Assembly: GCA_021464415.1 (NCBI GenBank)
Contig: CM038471.1
Location: forward strand, 15,662,422 to 15,726,421
Length of the DNA: 64,000 bases
DNA from: Lonicera japonica
Taxonomy: Eukaryota > Streptophyta > Magnoliopsida > Dipsacales > Caprifoliaceae
Reading direction: 5' to 3'
Each line of letters starts with the position of its first letter. Positions within the stretch are counted from its first letter, which is position 1. Below are positions 53,862-64,000 of this stretch, in pieces. The notes below the pieces were generated by a model, which was not told the origin of the DNA, did no database searches, and saw only the letters and a list, made by a program, of their open reading frames with translations. The position numbers and the translations under genes are program-made.

Positions 53862-54099
53862 TACCCCCCTTCTTCAAGAAGATTCGTCCTCGAATCTTTG
53901 CTAAGCATTGCTTGATTCAACCCACATCTACCAGTTTGTTGCTTGGCCTTCTTTGACAAACGGAATTCATCGAACTTGAGGCTATGCTTCAACTCGATCA
54001 TCTTTAGTTCATTGAAGAAATTTTTGAGCTGATGTTTCGAATGGAAATCATACTTGTCCACGCCAATGAAGTCTATGTGCTCCACATCATCAATTTTCA
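53862..54099 (-). pseudogene. Second copy of the tail-domain end, beyond the 5' LTR
   Basis: Nearly identical to 48706-48945, including KYDFHSKHQL and the polypurine tract. It lies outside the 5' LTR and ends at 54099, where LTR sequence of the surrounding gypsy element resumes (TTCATTGGTGATTTC on both sides of the break). Confidence 0.8.
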
Positions 54100-55865
54100 T
54101 TGGTGATTTCTAGCTCAAATTCAAGGATTTTGACCCGAAATATCTAATTTCACTAGCTTTTCGCGTGGCGAATCCAATTCTGGGGTCGGTTTTCTCATTC
54201 GGTTGCTGTAGTTGGTCTATTAGGAGCTGTATATACTTCTGTCTAAGGTGGGAACTTCCCTTCATTTCTTCATTATTTGCTTAAAAATTGTTGTATGAGT
54301 AGTAATACTAGATTTTCGGTACCAAAATCTTACTTTTCTTTGCATGCATGAGGCTTATACTTGATATAAAAAATCTGAGCATGTTGATAGTTATTATATG
54401 AGTTGTTAATGATGAAATTGAGGGCTGATCATAGTGCATGTTTGTATTTATGGGTTATTTTGAGATTTTGGTATCGAAATCGCTAGAAAAGCCGCTTGCA
54501 TGTTTAATAATAGAATTTTCATTAAAATTTATCAAATTTAAGAATGTTAATCATCTTAAAATCATATTTAAGTTTGAGGTTAAAATTACATGAGGCGTTT
54601 GATAAGGTTATTAGCGGGTCTAATATTACTTCTCTCACTAGTTTTTTCTAAATTGTAGAAATTGAGAAATAATGACTAAGACAAGTAATATTCATGGTAA
54701 ATCTGAAAATTTGGATCATTTTTTATTATTATTGATGGTTTTATTGTTGATCATTTTCGGTATAATGACATGATTATAAAAGAAAACTACTATTATACTA
54801 AACTTTAGTGTTAAATGGGCAAATTGTGTAATTAATCAAAGAATTGTACTATAGATAAACTTCATAATTATTTAAGCATGTGATAACATATTATCTAGTG
54901 GGTAACATTATTAAGATCGCATGGGATAAACTTGTTGATTTTATAAATATTGCCCTGAGCACAACTACTACCTAGTGGTTTGTTGATTATATTGAGATTG
55001 TTGGAACCGGATAAGCATCGGTATAGAAATGCTTGAGTTATGTTATTGCACAGACCCATGGTAAAGATGGGGTGCCAAAAATCTGGTTACCAGTGCACAG
55101 GCCCACAGTAAGGTGGGGTGTTTTTATGAGCGTATTATTCCGTCTAGTACCGGTATTAGGTCGAAGAGGAGGAGGAGGTGGATGGACGTTTATGCAGTTA
55201 CCGTGTATGCTACAAGTGGATAATGATTGACATATGTTATGGTATAATAATCGGATTTTCCTTATCAATTAATGGAATCTTGAAAATTCTTGTTAATGAA
55301 TTCAAGGTAAATCGAATTTTTTATATTGTGATATGTCCATGCATTGCATTTCCCTTTCCCTATAATTTCCACTGGGCCAGTAGTGGCTCATTCCCTCATT
55401 TTTCTTTCAGGTACACCTCGTGTTTTGGGTAGAGGTCGTGGTTCAAGTCCGAGTTCCTCTTAGAGTCTTCTCTGATGCCTTTATGGATTTAGTTGTCATT
55501 TTATCTTAATTTGTGGTACTTATAATATTGAATTTAGTTTGGGTACTTTGTGCTACCTATGGATGTATTAATTCGTATTACTGTCGGACTTGGATTTGTG
55601 TTTGAATATTAGCCTATCGGAAGGTTACGCTTGAATTGTTGTATTGGACTATTTCGTATTTGGATTGAAATCCTGTTGAGAAGTATTCTATGTAATTGCT
55701 ATGTTTGTTAACAGGATGGTTTTTCTCGCATTACGAATACTTCATGCCAAATTTTCATTGAATTTCTCTACCTTTGATTAAATCATCGATTGTATACTTT
55801 TATTTATATGTTGTTAATTAAATGTATCATCCGTTAACACCTGCTTAATTGGGCGGGTTGTTACA
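54100..55865 (+). repeat. 3' LTR of the nested gypsy element, 5'-truncated
   Basis: Corresponds to 42762-44399 and ends GTTGTTACA. The first ~410 bases are missing. Confidence 0.88.
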
Positions 55866-56676
55866 TGAAAAATCCTCTGAGCATTACAAAAAAAAACCCA
55901 AGTCTTTTGAATCCTCAGTTGACCCGTTCGTTTCATAGCCATACCCCCAACCCCATTACAACCTAATAAAGTCCTACTTGATCCTTAGTGGCTTAGTATC
56001 AAGATTTAGATGACGAAAAGGTGTACAAAAGCGTTCTCACCTTTTTGAAACTTGAATATCTTTGCTAGAGACTCATGTTCTTTCATTTTGGCGTCTTTTC
56101 GTTTAAACATACGTGAGGCATTTGATTTTGATTACAAACATTCCATTTAGCCCATATGTAGAAAGATACACTTGATTTGGAGCGATTTGTTTGTTGAGTG
56201 TATGTCTGGTAAGAGTTTGAGTCAAAGCTTAGCATGAACTGAGTATGGAGCTATGATTGATTTTGAAAGTTGAAAGTCAATGTATTTACCTACACACGCA
56301 CAATTATGATTTATATTTATGCTACGTCTATTTTGAATGCATTAAGATTGTTATTTTTCTTGTATATCTCTTATTAAAGTAGCACTAAATCAATTTAGGT
56401 CCTTGCTGAGCCATTTGAGAGAAATTTATGCAATGTAGGCAACTATGGGAGAAGACTTGAACTGCAATCAGGAATTTTGTGGGTATATTCACTGGAAACC
56501 CTCACGAGACACAACTCGCCCTATTAGGGGTGACCTAGGGGTTTAAAGGCTTATTGCATCCGCTTAATGCAACTGTTTAGTTTAGGATCGTGTTTTTCTT
56601 TCTTTCTTTTATGTGTTTGTTTTTAGAGATATGTGTCATTTTATCACTCCATTGCTAAGGACTAGAAATACGTTAG
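55866..56676 (+). other. Athila 3' noncoding region, right of the nested element
   Basis: Continuation of 42347. No ORF. It contains a GAGACACAACTCGCCCTATT stretch before the polypurine tract. Confidence 0.6.
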
Positions 56677-56686
56677 TTGGGGGAGG
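56677..56686 (+). other. Athila 3' polypurine tract
   Basis: TTGGGGGAGG lies just before the truncated 3' LTR. Confidence 0.75.
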
Positions 56687-58356
56687 TAATTGCAATTGCT
56701 GTTTTTCATCATTATATCAAGTTTTAATTGCAATTGCTGTTCTTTATCTAGGTAAACCCTAGTTTTCTAATTTCTTCAATTTAATTGCTTTTAATCCTTT
56801 GTTTGCTTAGATATTCATAGATTAGTTGTTAGGGTTCATATATATTCTAGAATTAACCCTAAACCCACGTTTTAAGGGCTAGTTCTAGGGTTTATAGACC
56901 CGTTTTATCAATTTTTCGGTTTTTCATCAATTTATGCTAGTTTATCGTTCTATATTCAAATAGTTTATCATTTTTCAATGCTATTCATATGTGATTCTTT
57001 GTTCATCATAAGAAATCTGATTTTCCATAAATTTTAGGGTTTTAGTCGAAATTCATCAGTTTATGACTATTTTGAGTTTTTTACCGTTTTAAGCATAAAA
57101 TATTTGTTTTAAATCGAAATTGAGTAATTCCAAAGCCAAAAGATTTTAAATCGGATTTTATTCAATATTAAGTATGTGTCTAATGTTTTTCATAATTTCA
57201 AAGCTTATTTGCATGTTTAATTTGAATATGTGTAGCTAAATCGTTAGTTAGGGGTCCGTAGTGAAAGATGCGAACTTAATCTTTGAATGTAATCCAATTT
57301 AGGTTTGAATATGATTTTTCCATTGGTTATAGATCACCTACTGAATCTATGAGTAGTTTTCTATCTTTTCATGCCTAAGAAACATGTTTTCATAAGTTAG
57401 CTCAAAAATTCAATTTGATTAAGAACCGTAAAACTGTCAATTCACGGATTTTTGCACCAAACCCCTAACGTGGATGATTTGAGGACGGTCTTTATCATTT
57501 AACTAGTTAAGTTAGTTTCATAAGTGAATTGGCTGATTTGGCCCTGTTTTGGCATTTATTCACATAAGTACCTAGAAAGTGCTAGTTTTGACTTTCAACG
57601 TTCTTTCTAAGACGGATTTGACTTGAATCATGTTCAAGTATATTCAAACCTTAAGAGAGTGTTAAGCTACTAATTTTTGGAGATTTTAATCAACTTGAAT
57701 TGTTTTTGTCACGCACTAGCGATATTAGGTCTCAAATTACACTTTTTCAAAGTCAAAAAGCTTCACTATCAAATTATATTGCTCGAATCTAGTTTATATG
57801 GTCTTTGTCACGCATGGACTATGATATACTCATAGTAGCAATACAATTGGATGGTTGGAAGGTCTAAGAGCTGAACTTTAGTGAAAAATCCTATTTAAAC
57901 TTAAATTTAGATTACCCGATTGGACTAGTTTTGTATTCCCTAGCTACGGATACCCATAACGTTTATTTCTTTTTGGTTTAAGTACATTTAATATTATGTT
58001 TTGTTCAATTAGTACGCTGTTTTATTTCATTTATCTATTTTTAGTTCAATTGCATGTTCCCCTAGTGCATTTAGGAAGCCTTTTTGGTAGAAAACTTGCG
58101 CTTGTGGATTCCCTTTAATTTTGCACCATAGGACTAGATTTTCCTTTAGTTTTAGTTTAATTTAGTTTCATTTTTCCTTTCCTATTCCTCATTTCAATCA
58201 TCTTCTTTTTTCCTTTCCCTTCTTTTCCCTTACAGCGATAACTAGAAGAAATAGGTTCCTTCCCTTCCCTGTGGTTCGACCTTGGACTTCCCAAGTATAT
58301 TATAACTTGACCGCTTGCACTTGGGCATAATACTTTCCACTTTTTGAGCGTAGTTA
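56687..58356 (+). repeat. Athila 3' LTR, 5'-truncated
   Basis: 56706-58354 aligns with 32185-33852 with many scattered differences. TTGCAATTGCTGTT occurs both at its start (56690) and 40 bases in (56730), suggesting the missing ~960 bases were lost by slippage or end-joining at this repeat. Confidence 0.8.
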
Positions 58357-58870
58357 GAATTCCATCTCCACTTTCATCTTCAACCTGACTCACCACCATT
58401 GAAGTAAGGGAGAAGCTTAGGGTTTCGAATTTGTGGAGCAAGGCTCAACCCAACCACCTATCTCGAAGATTAAGCTTCAATCAGGTGGGAACACTATTAT
58501 TAAAACTCGTTTTTCAAAGATTTACGTGTTGCATTAGAAATTTCTATACAAAATGGGGATTTTTCTATAAACCCTAGGTTGTTTGTGTATCACATGGGTT
58601 AGGCTAGGAAAATCTTAAATTGATGGTTAATATTGATACATTATCACTATAATCGCATGATTTAACCATCAAATCCTTGTTTTAGCCCATACGCACAATG
58701 ATTCTCATGAAACCCATCATATCATTACATGCTTAACTTAGGAATTTGGGGGGTTTGGGATTTGTGCCTTAAGAAGGCTTGGTTGTGGATTATAAAGGGT
58801 GGATATGCATAGATATAACATTAGTTATGCGTATGGGACGTGATTCACAAGAATTGTACTAAGGCTATTA
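58357..58870 (+). repeat. Family X gypsy LTR, right part
   Basis: AGGTGGGAACACTATT at about 58482 matches the same landmark in the related LTRs at about 62341 (inverse) and 63496. It fits as the continuation of 30438-31221. Confidence 0.5.
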
Positions 58871-58882
58871 AGCAAGGTATAC

Positions 58883-59092
58883 ATGCAGTTGAAGGATGTA
58901 GGGATGATCTATCCACTAAACCCGCGACCGATACCGAATCCAGTCCCTACTAATTTGAACATTAATGAAAGATGCGAATACCACCAGAATATGAGGCACA
59001 CAATAGATAATTGCATGGCTCTTCGGCATACTATTCAGGACCTTATCGAAGCAGGAAATATACCAAACCCCTCTCCTTTAAACCATCGGTGA
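58883..59092 (+). pseudogene. Tat/Ogre-like gag-pol fragment with zinc-knuckle-like motif
   Basis: The 69-codon frame contains CEYHQNMRHTIDNCMALRHT then IQDLIEAGNI, matching the C-Y-H..H-T-x-x-C-x-x-L-x-x-x-I-Q-D-L-I motif found at the gag/protease boundary of Tat-lineage plant gypsy elements. It ends at a stop after NHR. No other domain is recognised next to it, so it is an isolated remnant. Confidence 0.65.
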
Positions 59093-60306
59093 TTGAAGAT
59101 TGGTAACCAAAAATTGAAGATTTGTAAAAAGTGATAGGGAATTTGAAAATAATGATTGAAGATTTGTCATTTGTTATTTGTAAACATGAACTAATAAGAC
59201 TTGAGCCCACATTAGATTTTTTTGGAATGTCAGAACATTGGGAAACGCAGGCAACTTGAGAAGTAACATTAGGCCCGGTCTATTCTAATAAAATAATTTT
59301 GTTCACTCACAATAAGATAGTAAAGAAGTGGAAGAACAGTTCATTCAAATGCAGAGGTTAGTTTTTTTACAAGGGTTCGAGGAACGATGAGGGATTTGTA
59401 AAGAGAAGATCCTATAATCAAATGTGGGTGAAAGCACAAATCTTTACAAAGGTCTCGAGCAAATTTTTTTTAGGATTCCCACATCTGAAACAAAATAAAA
59501 TGTGAATTACCCTATATAATTGCCAGATTTTTTTAAAAAAATGATCTTTTGCATTTGCATGGGTCTGGGGGTGAATTGCGCATAAAACATGCTATATAAT
59601 AACCAACATTTTCATAAATAAAACGTACATTCATTAAATGCTAACTTTTTATGAAATAATATATGGATATGAGCTTTAAAACATTTATACTAGATAAGTA
59701 TAATAACTCCAAAAAGTTTTCAAAGAAAAACCCAACACCTAACGGGTACGGGGGAATAAGAATTACTCCTGAGGTGGCAGAACCTACTGAAGATACTTGA
59801 GTTACAGGGTTCCAAATGAGGTTGAAACTTCAGTAGGATTGCAACAAGGGGTAAGGAAAACTCTAAGTCTATGGTGGAAGATCCGAACGAGGGCACTTCG
59901 ACGGATTGATACATTGGATGAAGTGGTGGCTATAATAGACTCTGATAACTAAACTACATCGAATAACTCATGTTGAAGCGGAACGAAGATCGGTCATGCA
60001 AAGATATCTGCCGGTGTCATTATATCTCATCAGCCTAGCGAAGTGAACGACTCGTATTTATCAAGGGACGGATTAATTTGATCAAACCAAAACGCATTGC
60101 ACGGATGAAGCCTCTCACTGAGTGTAAATGTACAACCCACCATGAAGTGATGATTTGGAGGAAGCCCGGCACTGGCTGAACTTTAATAAGGGACGCATGT
60201 GTTATTTTCTTATAAAAATTAGGAGTGTTTTAAAACGGGGGGTAGTATTAAAATTTGAAAGTTTTACAAACGAATTTTCATAATCAAATTATGCATGAAG
60301 CCACCG
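59093..60306. other. Noncoding retroelement-derived stretch
   Basis: The sequence looks like decayed coding or 3' region of a Tat-type element, but no motif can be read in any frame. No gene is assigned. Confidence 0.3.
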
Positions 60307-60451
60307 GACACACCACATTGCATGCATATTTCATGTTTTCTAACATAAATAACATATTTATCATATTTTTTTCAAAATCGGACCCACCACATTGCATGCA
60401 TACTTCATGTTTTCTAACATAAACGACATATTTATCATATTTTTTTCAAAC
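60307..60451 (+). repeat. 66-bp tandem duplication
   Basis: CACCACATTGCATGCATA..CTTCATGTTTTCTAACATAA and the following ATTTATCATATTTTTTTCAAA occur twice (about 60307-60374 and 60386-60451) with three differences. GGAGCGCAAAGTTAT also recurs at about 60732 and 60785. Confidence 0.85.
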
Positions 60452-61109
60452 GGCAAATTTGAATCGAAGCATATCCGAATACATTGGCGTATCTTGTGCG
60501 CTTTTGGTTTTATTATCAGCCACGAATAAGCTTTTGACTAGGGCTAAAGTGCTATCTGATGATACGTCAATCTCCACCGTATCCGTTCGACCCCAGGGGA
60601 TTCCTCAAAATCCGCACATACCCATTCGTCATAATGAATAGTGTATTATATGGAAACAGTTGTGGCTGATTATCACGGAACATAAGACCAACATAATTGC
60701 CAGAAAGAAAACTTTGCGTCAATCAGAGCTCGGAGCGCAAAGTTATCTACCTATAGTCAAAAACTTTGCTTTAATTAGAAACTCGGAGCGCAAAGTTATG
60801 GCCAATAGTGCATCGGATGATTAGATTTCTGCGAGAATGAATAAGAATACTAGAAGTACAAAATAGTCAAACGGGCTCAGTGGGAACTATAAGAGTTTAT
60901 ATATAAATAGGTTAGAAAACCATGCATGCCATGTTATACATTATAATGAAAATAGTTTTGCTTATGTGGGGCGTTTCTATATGATATGCATCCTTGAAAT
61001 ATTTTCCATAAGTATATAAATATATATATAATATACTTCTTATTTGCCCATGCAAAGAAATCATTTCGTGCAATGCATAAAGATGCTTCCCCACCCGAAA
61101 TACAATAAA

Positions 61110-61110
<1 letters not shown>
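60452..61110. other. Gene-free stretch
   Basis: A 60-codon frame at 60459-60641 matches nothing I know and has no supporting context. Confidence 0.3.
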
Positions 61111-61150
<40 letters not shown>

Positions 61151-61151
61151 A
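61111..61151. repeat. (CA)n(TA)n microsatellite
   Basis: About 11 CA units followed by about 9 TA units. Confidence 0.9.
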
Positions 61152-61159
61152 GTTTCTCA

Positions 61160-63074
61160 TATCTCAAGTATTCAGCCTTAGCTTACCCTAGGACTGCATC
61201 CCCTCTCTCATCCATCGGGAGAGCTATAAACCCTAGGACTACATCCCCTCTCTCATCCATCGGGAGGCTGAATACTCTCATCTATACATAAAATGCCAAG
61301 TCACCGCGACCAGATCTATCAGTCATATATAAACGTCACATCTAGGATTTTAGATCTATTGTGCATAGAGATAGCCGGCAAACTCAGGTTCTTCTGCCCC
61401 TAAGGCAGGGACCCCCTACTAGGTCCACCTAGATGGAAAATGCCCTCAAGGGAATAATAATAATCTTACGTAGCCACCAAGGCTATACGCTATAGGTAAT
61501 AACCGAGTATTTACCTGGTACGAACAGTGTGGCCATCCGATAATAAATCCCAACAATATCTAAAGGATAATAAACTCATCAAAATAAAGAAATCATAAGA
61601 ACATATAATTCAACGTGTGTAGATATGCATTTATATATATTCCCTATGTATTTGTATAACTTGTATATGTATATATTTATATATGTATATTCACTCCAGT
61701 TATGTGTACATATGCATATTATAGAATATGTAGTGGTATTGTTGTTGTACTTGGACTAGGCCCGCTAGGTCTGTCAACTAATGGCTCAATTAAAATATCA
61801 TGAGTTTGGGAGGCGCTATAAGATTTCAGTCAACATGGCACCAAGCCAAGTATGATCTAGTTTTCATAGTATAAAGGTTCTATATAGACCTCCCCTTGAG
61901 ACCATAATAATTTGTTTATACATAAGAGGCTTATAATCCTGCCCAGTATAGTTACGGACTGGCCAAATAAGTAAGAAAACTCATAAATATTAAACCACAA
62001 CCAAAGTACAACAACAATATCACAAATATGGGTAACCAAGGCCAAAACATATTTTTAAAAACATATATAGTATAGTAAGTACGCGTACCATAGCGTACAG
62101 TTCACTATCATACCCGTATATGAGGGTTTTATACCAAACTATCCAAAAACACATAGAAATTGGGGATTCTTCTAAAATCCATAATTTATACTCATCTCAA
62201 GTCCAAATCAAACCAAACATCAAGAATAATTCACCCCAAACCCCTTGGACATGCATTTGTATAAGATTTATACAAAATCATCACTTAAGCTTGAATTTGG
62301 GATAAATAGTTTGTAATAAGTTGAAAACACATTTAAATACTATTGTTCCCACCTATTGAGGGTTAATCCGTCGAAGAATCATAGAGGAATCAAGCTTGAG
62401 AAGCTCCAAGTCCAAAACCCCCAACTTCTTGAAACCCTAGTCATGGAGGTGATGAATTTGAGGAGGAAGGTGAATAGTAGTAGAGAATGGTGTATAATGG
62501 ATGAGTTTGAATCATGGTCTTGAATCACTTGCAAAGCCCCCAAAATCGCCTTCCTTCTCTCTCTCTAAAAGCTCTCCAATGGATATGTTAAAATGCTCTC
62601 CAGGTGCATGTAGTTGACTACATCAAAACCCATGTAGTCGACTACCACTATTCACAGCACAGAATTTTGTTGTTTGGTTACATGCTTAACTTCACGCCCA
62701 ATTTTGGCCATCGGGAAATGAGAATTAGGTCTCGGCCAAAACACGAAAGTTGTAGAGGGGTCTGAGATGAAGACATGGCCGTAAACAAGGAATCATTTGG
62801 ACCCCAGATGAAGAAGTTATAGCCTCTCAAAGTTGGCCAAAATTAAATTTTCCAAAAAGTTCAAAACAGACGATTTACTTCCCGTTTTCTATTCAGGCCA
62901 CCCGAATAATGAAACGATTGATCCCACAAACTTAATATATCTAATATGAAATGCTAGAGGTGTCAGGTCAAATACGAGAGCCTCGGAACCCAATGTTCAC
63001 AATATAACGGCGATAAAGCCTTAACGGGGCTTAATGGAAGGACCAACTTCCAAATAGAAATACGGGGCAATACA
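61160..63074 (-). repeat. Family X-related gypsy LTR, minus strand
   Basis: Inverted it starts TGTATTGCCCCGTATTTC (63074), then TCCTTCCATTAAGCCCCGTT as at 30438 onward. Further in are the palindrome pair (62608-62645) and the GGTGGGAAC landmark (inverse at 62345). Near the other end a 45-bp block (CTAGGACT(G/A)CATCCCCTCTC) is duplicated at 61190-61265, bounded by ATTCAGCC and GGCTGAAT. The 3' end at about 61160 is approximate. No internal domain is attached. Confidence 0.6.
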
Positions 63075-63084
63075 ACCAAGTCGA

Positions 63085-64000
63085 ATAGAAGTCCTTTCGG
63101 GGGTAGAAACACACTGCGAGAGTTACTACTTCTTAAAGGAAAAAATGAGGAGCTTCAAATTTGTGCCCTCTGATCGATCAGAGGAGGTTCAGAGGGTTTT
63201 AATACCAATGTCCATTGTTATACACTCATTTTTTACATCTATATCATCTCCATTTAGTTCCATGCTTGAGAGAGAGAGAGCTAGTGGGAGGTAAGGGCTC
63301 ATATTTGGTGAGATTTTGTGGGATCATCATCATGACACAAGTTCATCATCACCTTTATCATCAACATCTCCATCTTCTTCTTCTCCTTTTGGTTCCTCCA
63401 TTTCTAGGGTTCTTGAGCTAAGGTTGGAGATTTTCAAAATTAATGCTTTCCGGCTCGATTTAACGGCAAGTTTTCGAGGGATTAACCCTCTAAAGGTGGG
63501 AACACTAGTACCTAACCTCAATTTCAAATTATTATGTGTTGCATCTCTTAAATTGAATCAAAAGGGGGGGGGGGTTATTAAAATTTGGGACTTGCTTGTG
63601 TATGAGCATTTGGGTTAATTTCCTTTGAATCTTTTGGTGGATTTATGATGTTTACAATTTCAACTTGATAAGTATACAAGAATCCCCTATCATTTGTTGT
63701 TATAGTTGAAGATTGATATGAACCCATACATGCGAATGCGATATCGCATAATAATTTGTAATACAAATATATGTATTTATATGTTGAGGGGTTTTAAGGC
63801 ATGTTTTGGGTTGCGATTACTCATATAAATGATAGTATCGTTGTACTTGTGATTTATGATTTGTTTTTTTAATTTATACATGTTATTTTAGTAATTCCAT
63901 GTTTATACATGTGGATTTCATTATATGCTAGCATACACATGTGATAATTGTTATCTGCTAACATGCGTATGCGAATACTTAGTTGTTATGATCTAGAAAT
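63085..64000 (+). repeat. Third family X-related LTR segment, runs off the window
   Basis: Contains an 18-bp perfect palindrome (63167-63184), AGGTGGGAACACTAGT (63497) and a run of nine G at about 63566. Its start is not resolved and it extends past the window end. Short frames at 63215-63618 are LTR sequence. Confidence 0.45.

Larger units (their letters stand above)
48038..54099 (-). mobile_element. Composite chromovirus-like derivative, minus strand
   Basis: Two 668-bp LTRs (48038-48705 and 53194-53861) bound a mosaic: primer-binding site and leader, a gag start joined to protease, an R-U5 fragment, a second leader with gag, an R-U5 plus primer-binding-site fragment, and a tail domain with polypurine tract. 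RT, RNase H and integrase are absent. Beyond the right LTR, 53862-54099 repeats the end of the internal region (matching about 48706-48945), as in tandem or recombined copies. The LTRs differ at only a handful of sites, so this is younger than the elements around it. Confidence 0.8.
42348..55865 (+). mobile_element. Ty3/gypsy element with ~2-kb LTRs nested in the Athila element
   Basis: LTRs begin TGTAACAC and end GTTGTTACA (the 5' copy ends TTACC). The flanking pentamers CGAAA (42343-42347) and TGAAA (55866-55870) match at four of five bases, consistent with an aged target duplication. The order gag-PR-RT-RH-IN and the motif style ([19 protein letters not shown]) suggest a Tekay/Del-like chromovirus; no chromodomain can be checked because the 3' end of pol is lost. 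The tail of pol, the polypurine tract and the first ~410 bases of the 3' LTR are replaced by a minus-strand element (48038-54099). Confidence 0.85.
31222..58356 (+). mobile_element. Athila-type Ty3/gypsy retrotransposon with nested insertion
   Basis: 5' LTR, a TGGCGC-type primer-binding site, gag, PR, RT, RH, IN, a long 3' region with an extra ORF and TTGGGGGAGG tracts, and a 3' LTR appear in the order of Athila/Tat elements. A second gypsy element occupies 42348-55865, leaving about 13.6 kb of Athila sequence. It carries many stops, frameshifts and a deletion of the RT core, so it is dead. The 5' LTR start (31222) is inferred from the family X break; no target duplication was found. Confidence 0.85.

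Noticed and set aside
60459..60641. 60-codon ORF
   Set aside because: No family similarity, no context; length expected by chance.

Overview
This is a plant nuclear window, almost certainly from a eudicot. It is AT-rich and densely packed with Ty1/copia and Ty3/gypsy LTR retrotransposons, a Cassandra TRIM with a 5S-rRNA-like LTR, a Helitron, hAT-, MULE-, Stowaway- and Tourist-type DNA elements, and microsatellites. I see no bacterial operons, tRNA genes, bona fide rRNA genes or CRISPR arrays. The only intact-looking host coding sequence is the main exon of a short-chain dehydrogenase/reductase (SDR) at 19748-20528. Two host-gene relics are present: a GeBP/DUF573-like fragment (13260-13553) and a beta-ketoacyl-CoA-reductase-like fragment (21085-21300). 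The species cannot be named from the sequence.

Layout. 1-602: 3' end of a copia element with its LTR. 1013-1900: gypsy-type LTR on the minus strand. 2056-3581: internally deleted copia element on the minus strand. 5866-7173: a Stowaway-like MITE and a TIR element. 7393-10699: an LTR fragment, then a ~1.8 kb foldback palindrome split by a 979-bp Helitron. 10945-12318: hAT element with a perfect 8-bp target duplication. 12540-12930: third copy of the foldback arm. 13260-13553: GeBP relic. 14868-16910: MITEs. 19748-20528: SDR exon. 21085-21300: KCR relic. 21310-22850: copia LTR on the minus strand. 22874-25590: minisatellite interrupted by LTR material. 25718-27171: four Cassandra LTRs in tandem inside one target-site duplication. 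27850-29000: three more minisatellites. 29218-30437: LTR with internal repeats.

30438-58870 is one nested structure. An outer gypsy LTR, called here family X (30438-31221 and 58357-58870), is split by an Athila-type element (31222-58356). The Athila element carries gag, PR, a deleted RT, RH, IN and an extra downstream ORF. It is split in turn by a second gypsy element with 2-kb LTRs (42348-55865). That element's 3' end is replaced by a minus-strand chromovirus-like derivative (48038-54099) built from three R-U5-led modules. From 58883 to the end lie a Tat-like gag fragment, more repeats, and two more LTRs related to family X (61160-63074 minus, 63085-64000 plus).

How it fits together. There is no pathway here. 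The coherent story is the layering and decay of mobile elements around a sparse host-gene neighbourhood. LTR pairs differ more in the outer layers than in the inner ones, as nesting predicts. Most retroelement ORFs carry stops, frameshifts and deletions of catalytic cores, so I expect no element in the window to be autonomous.
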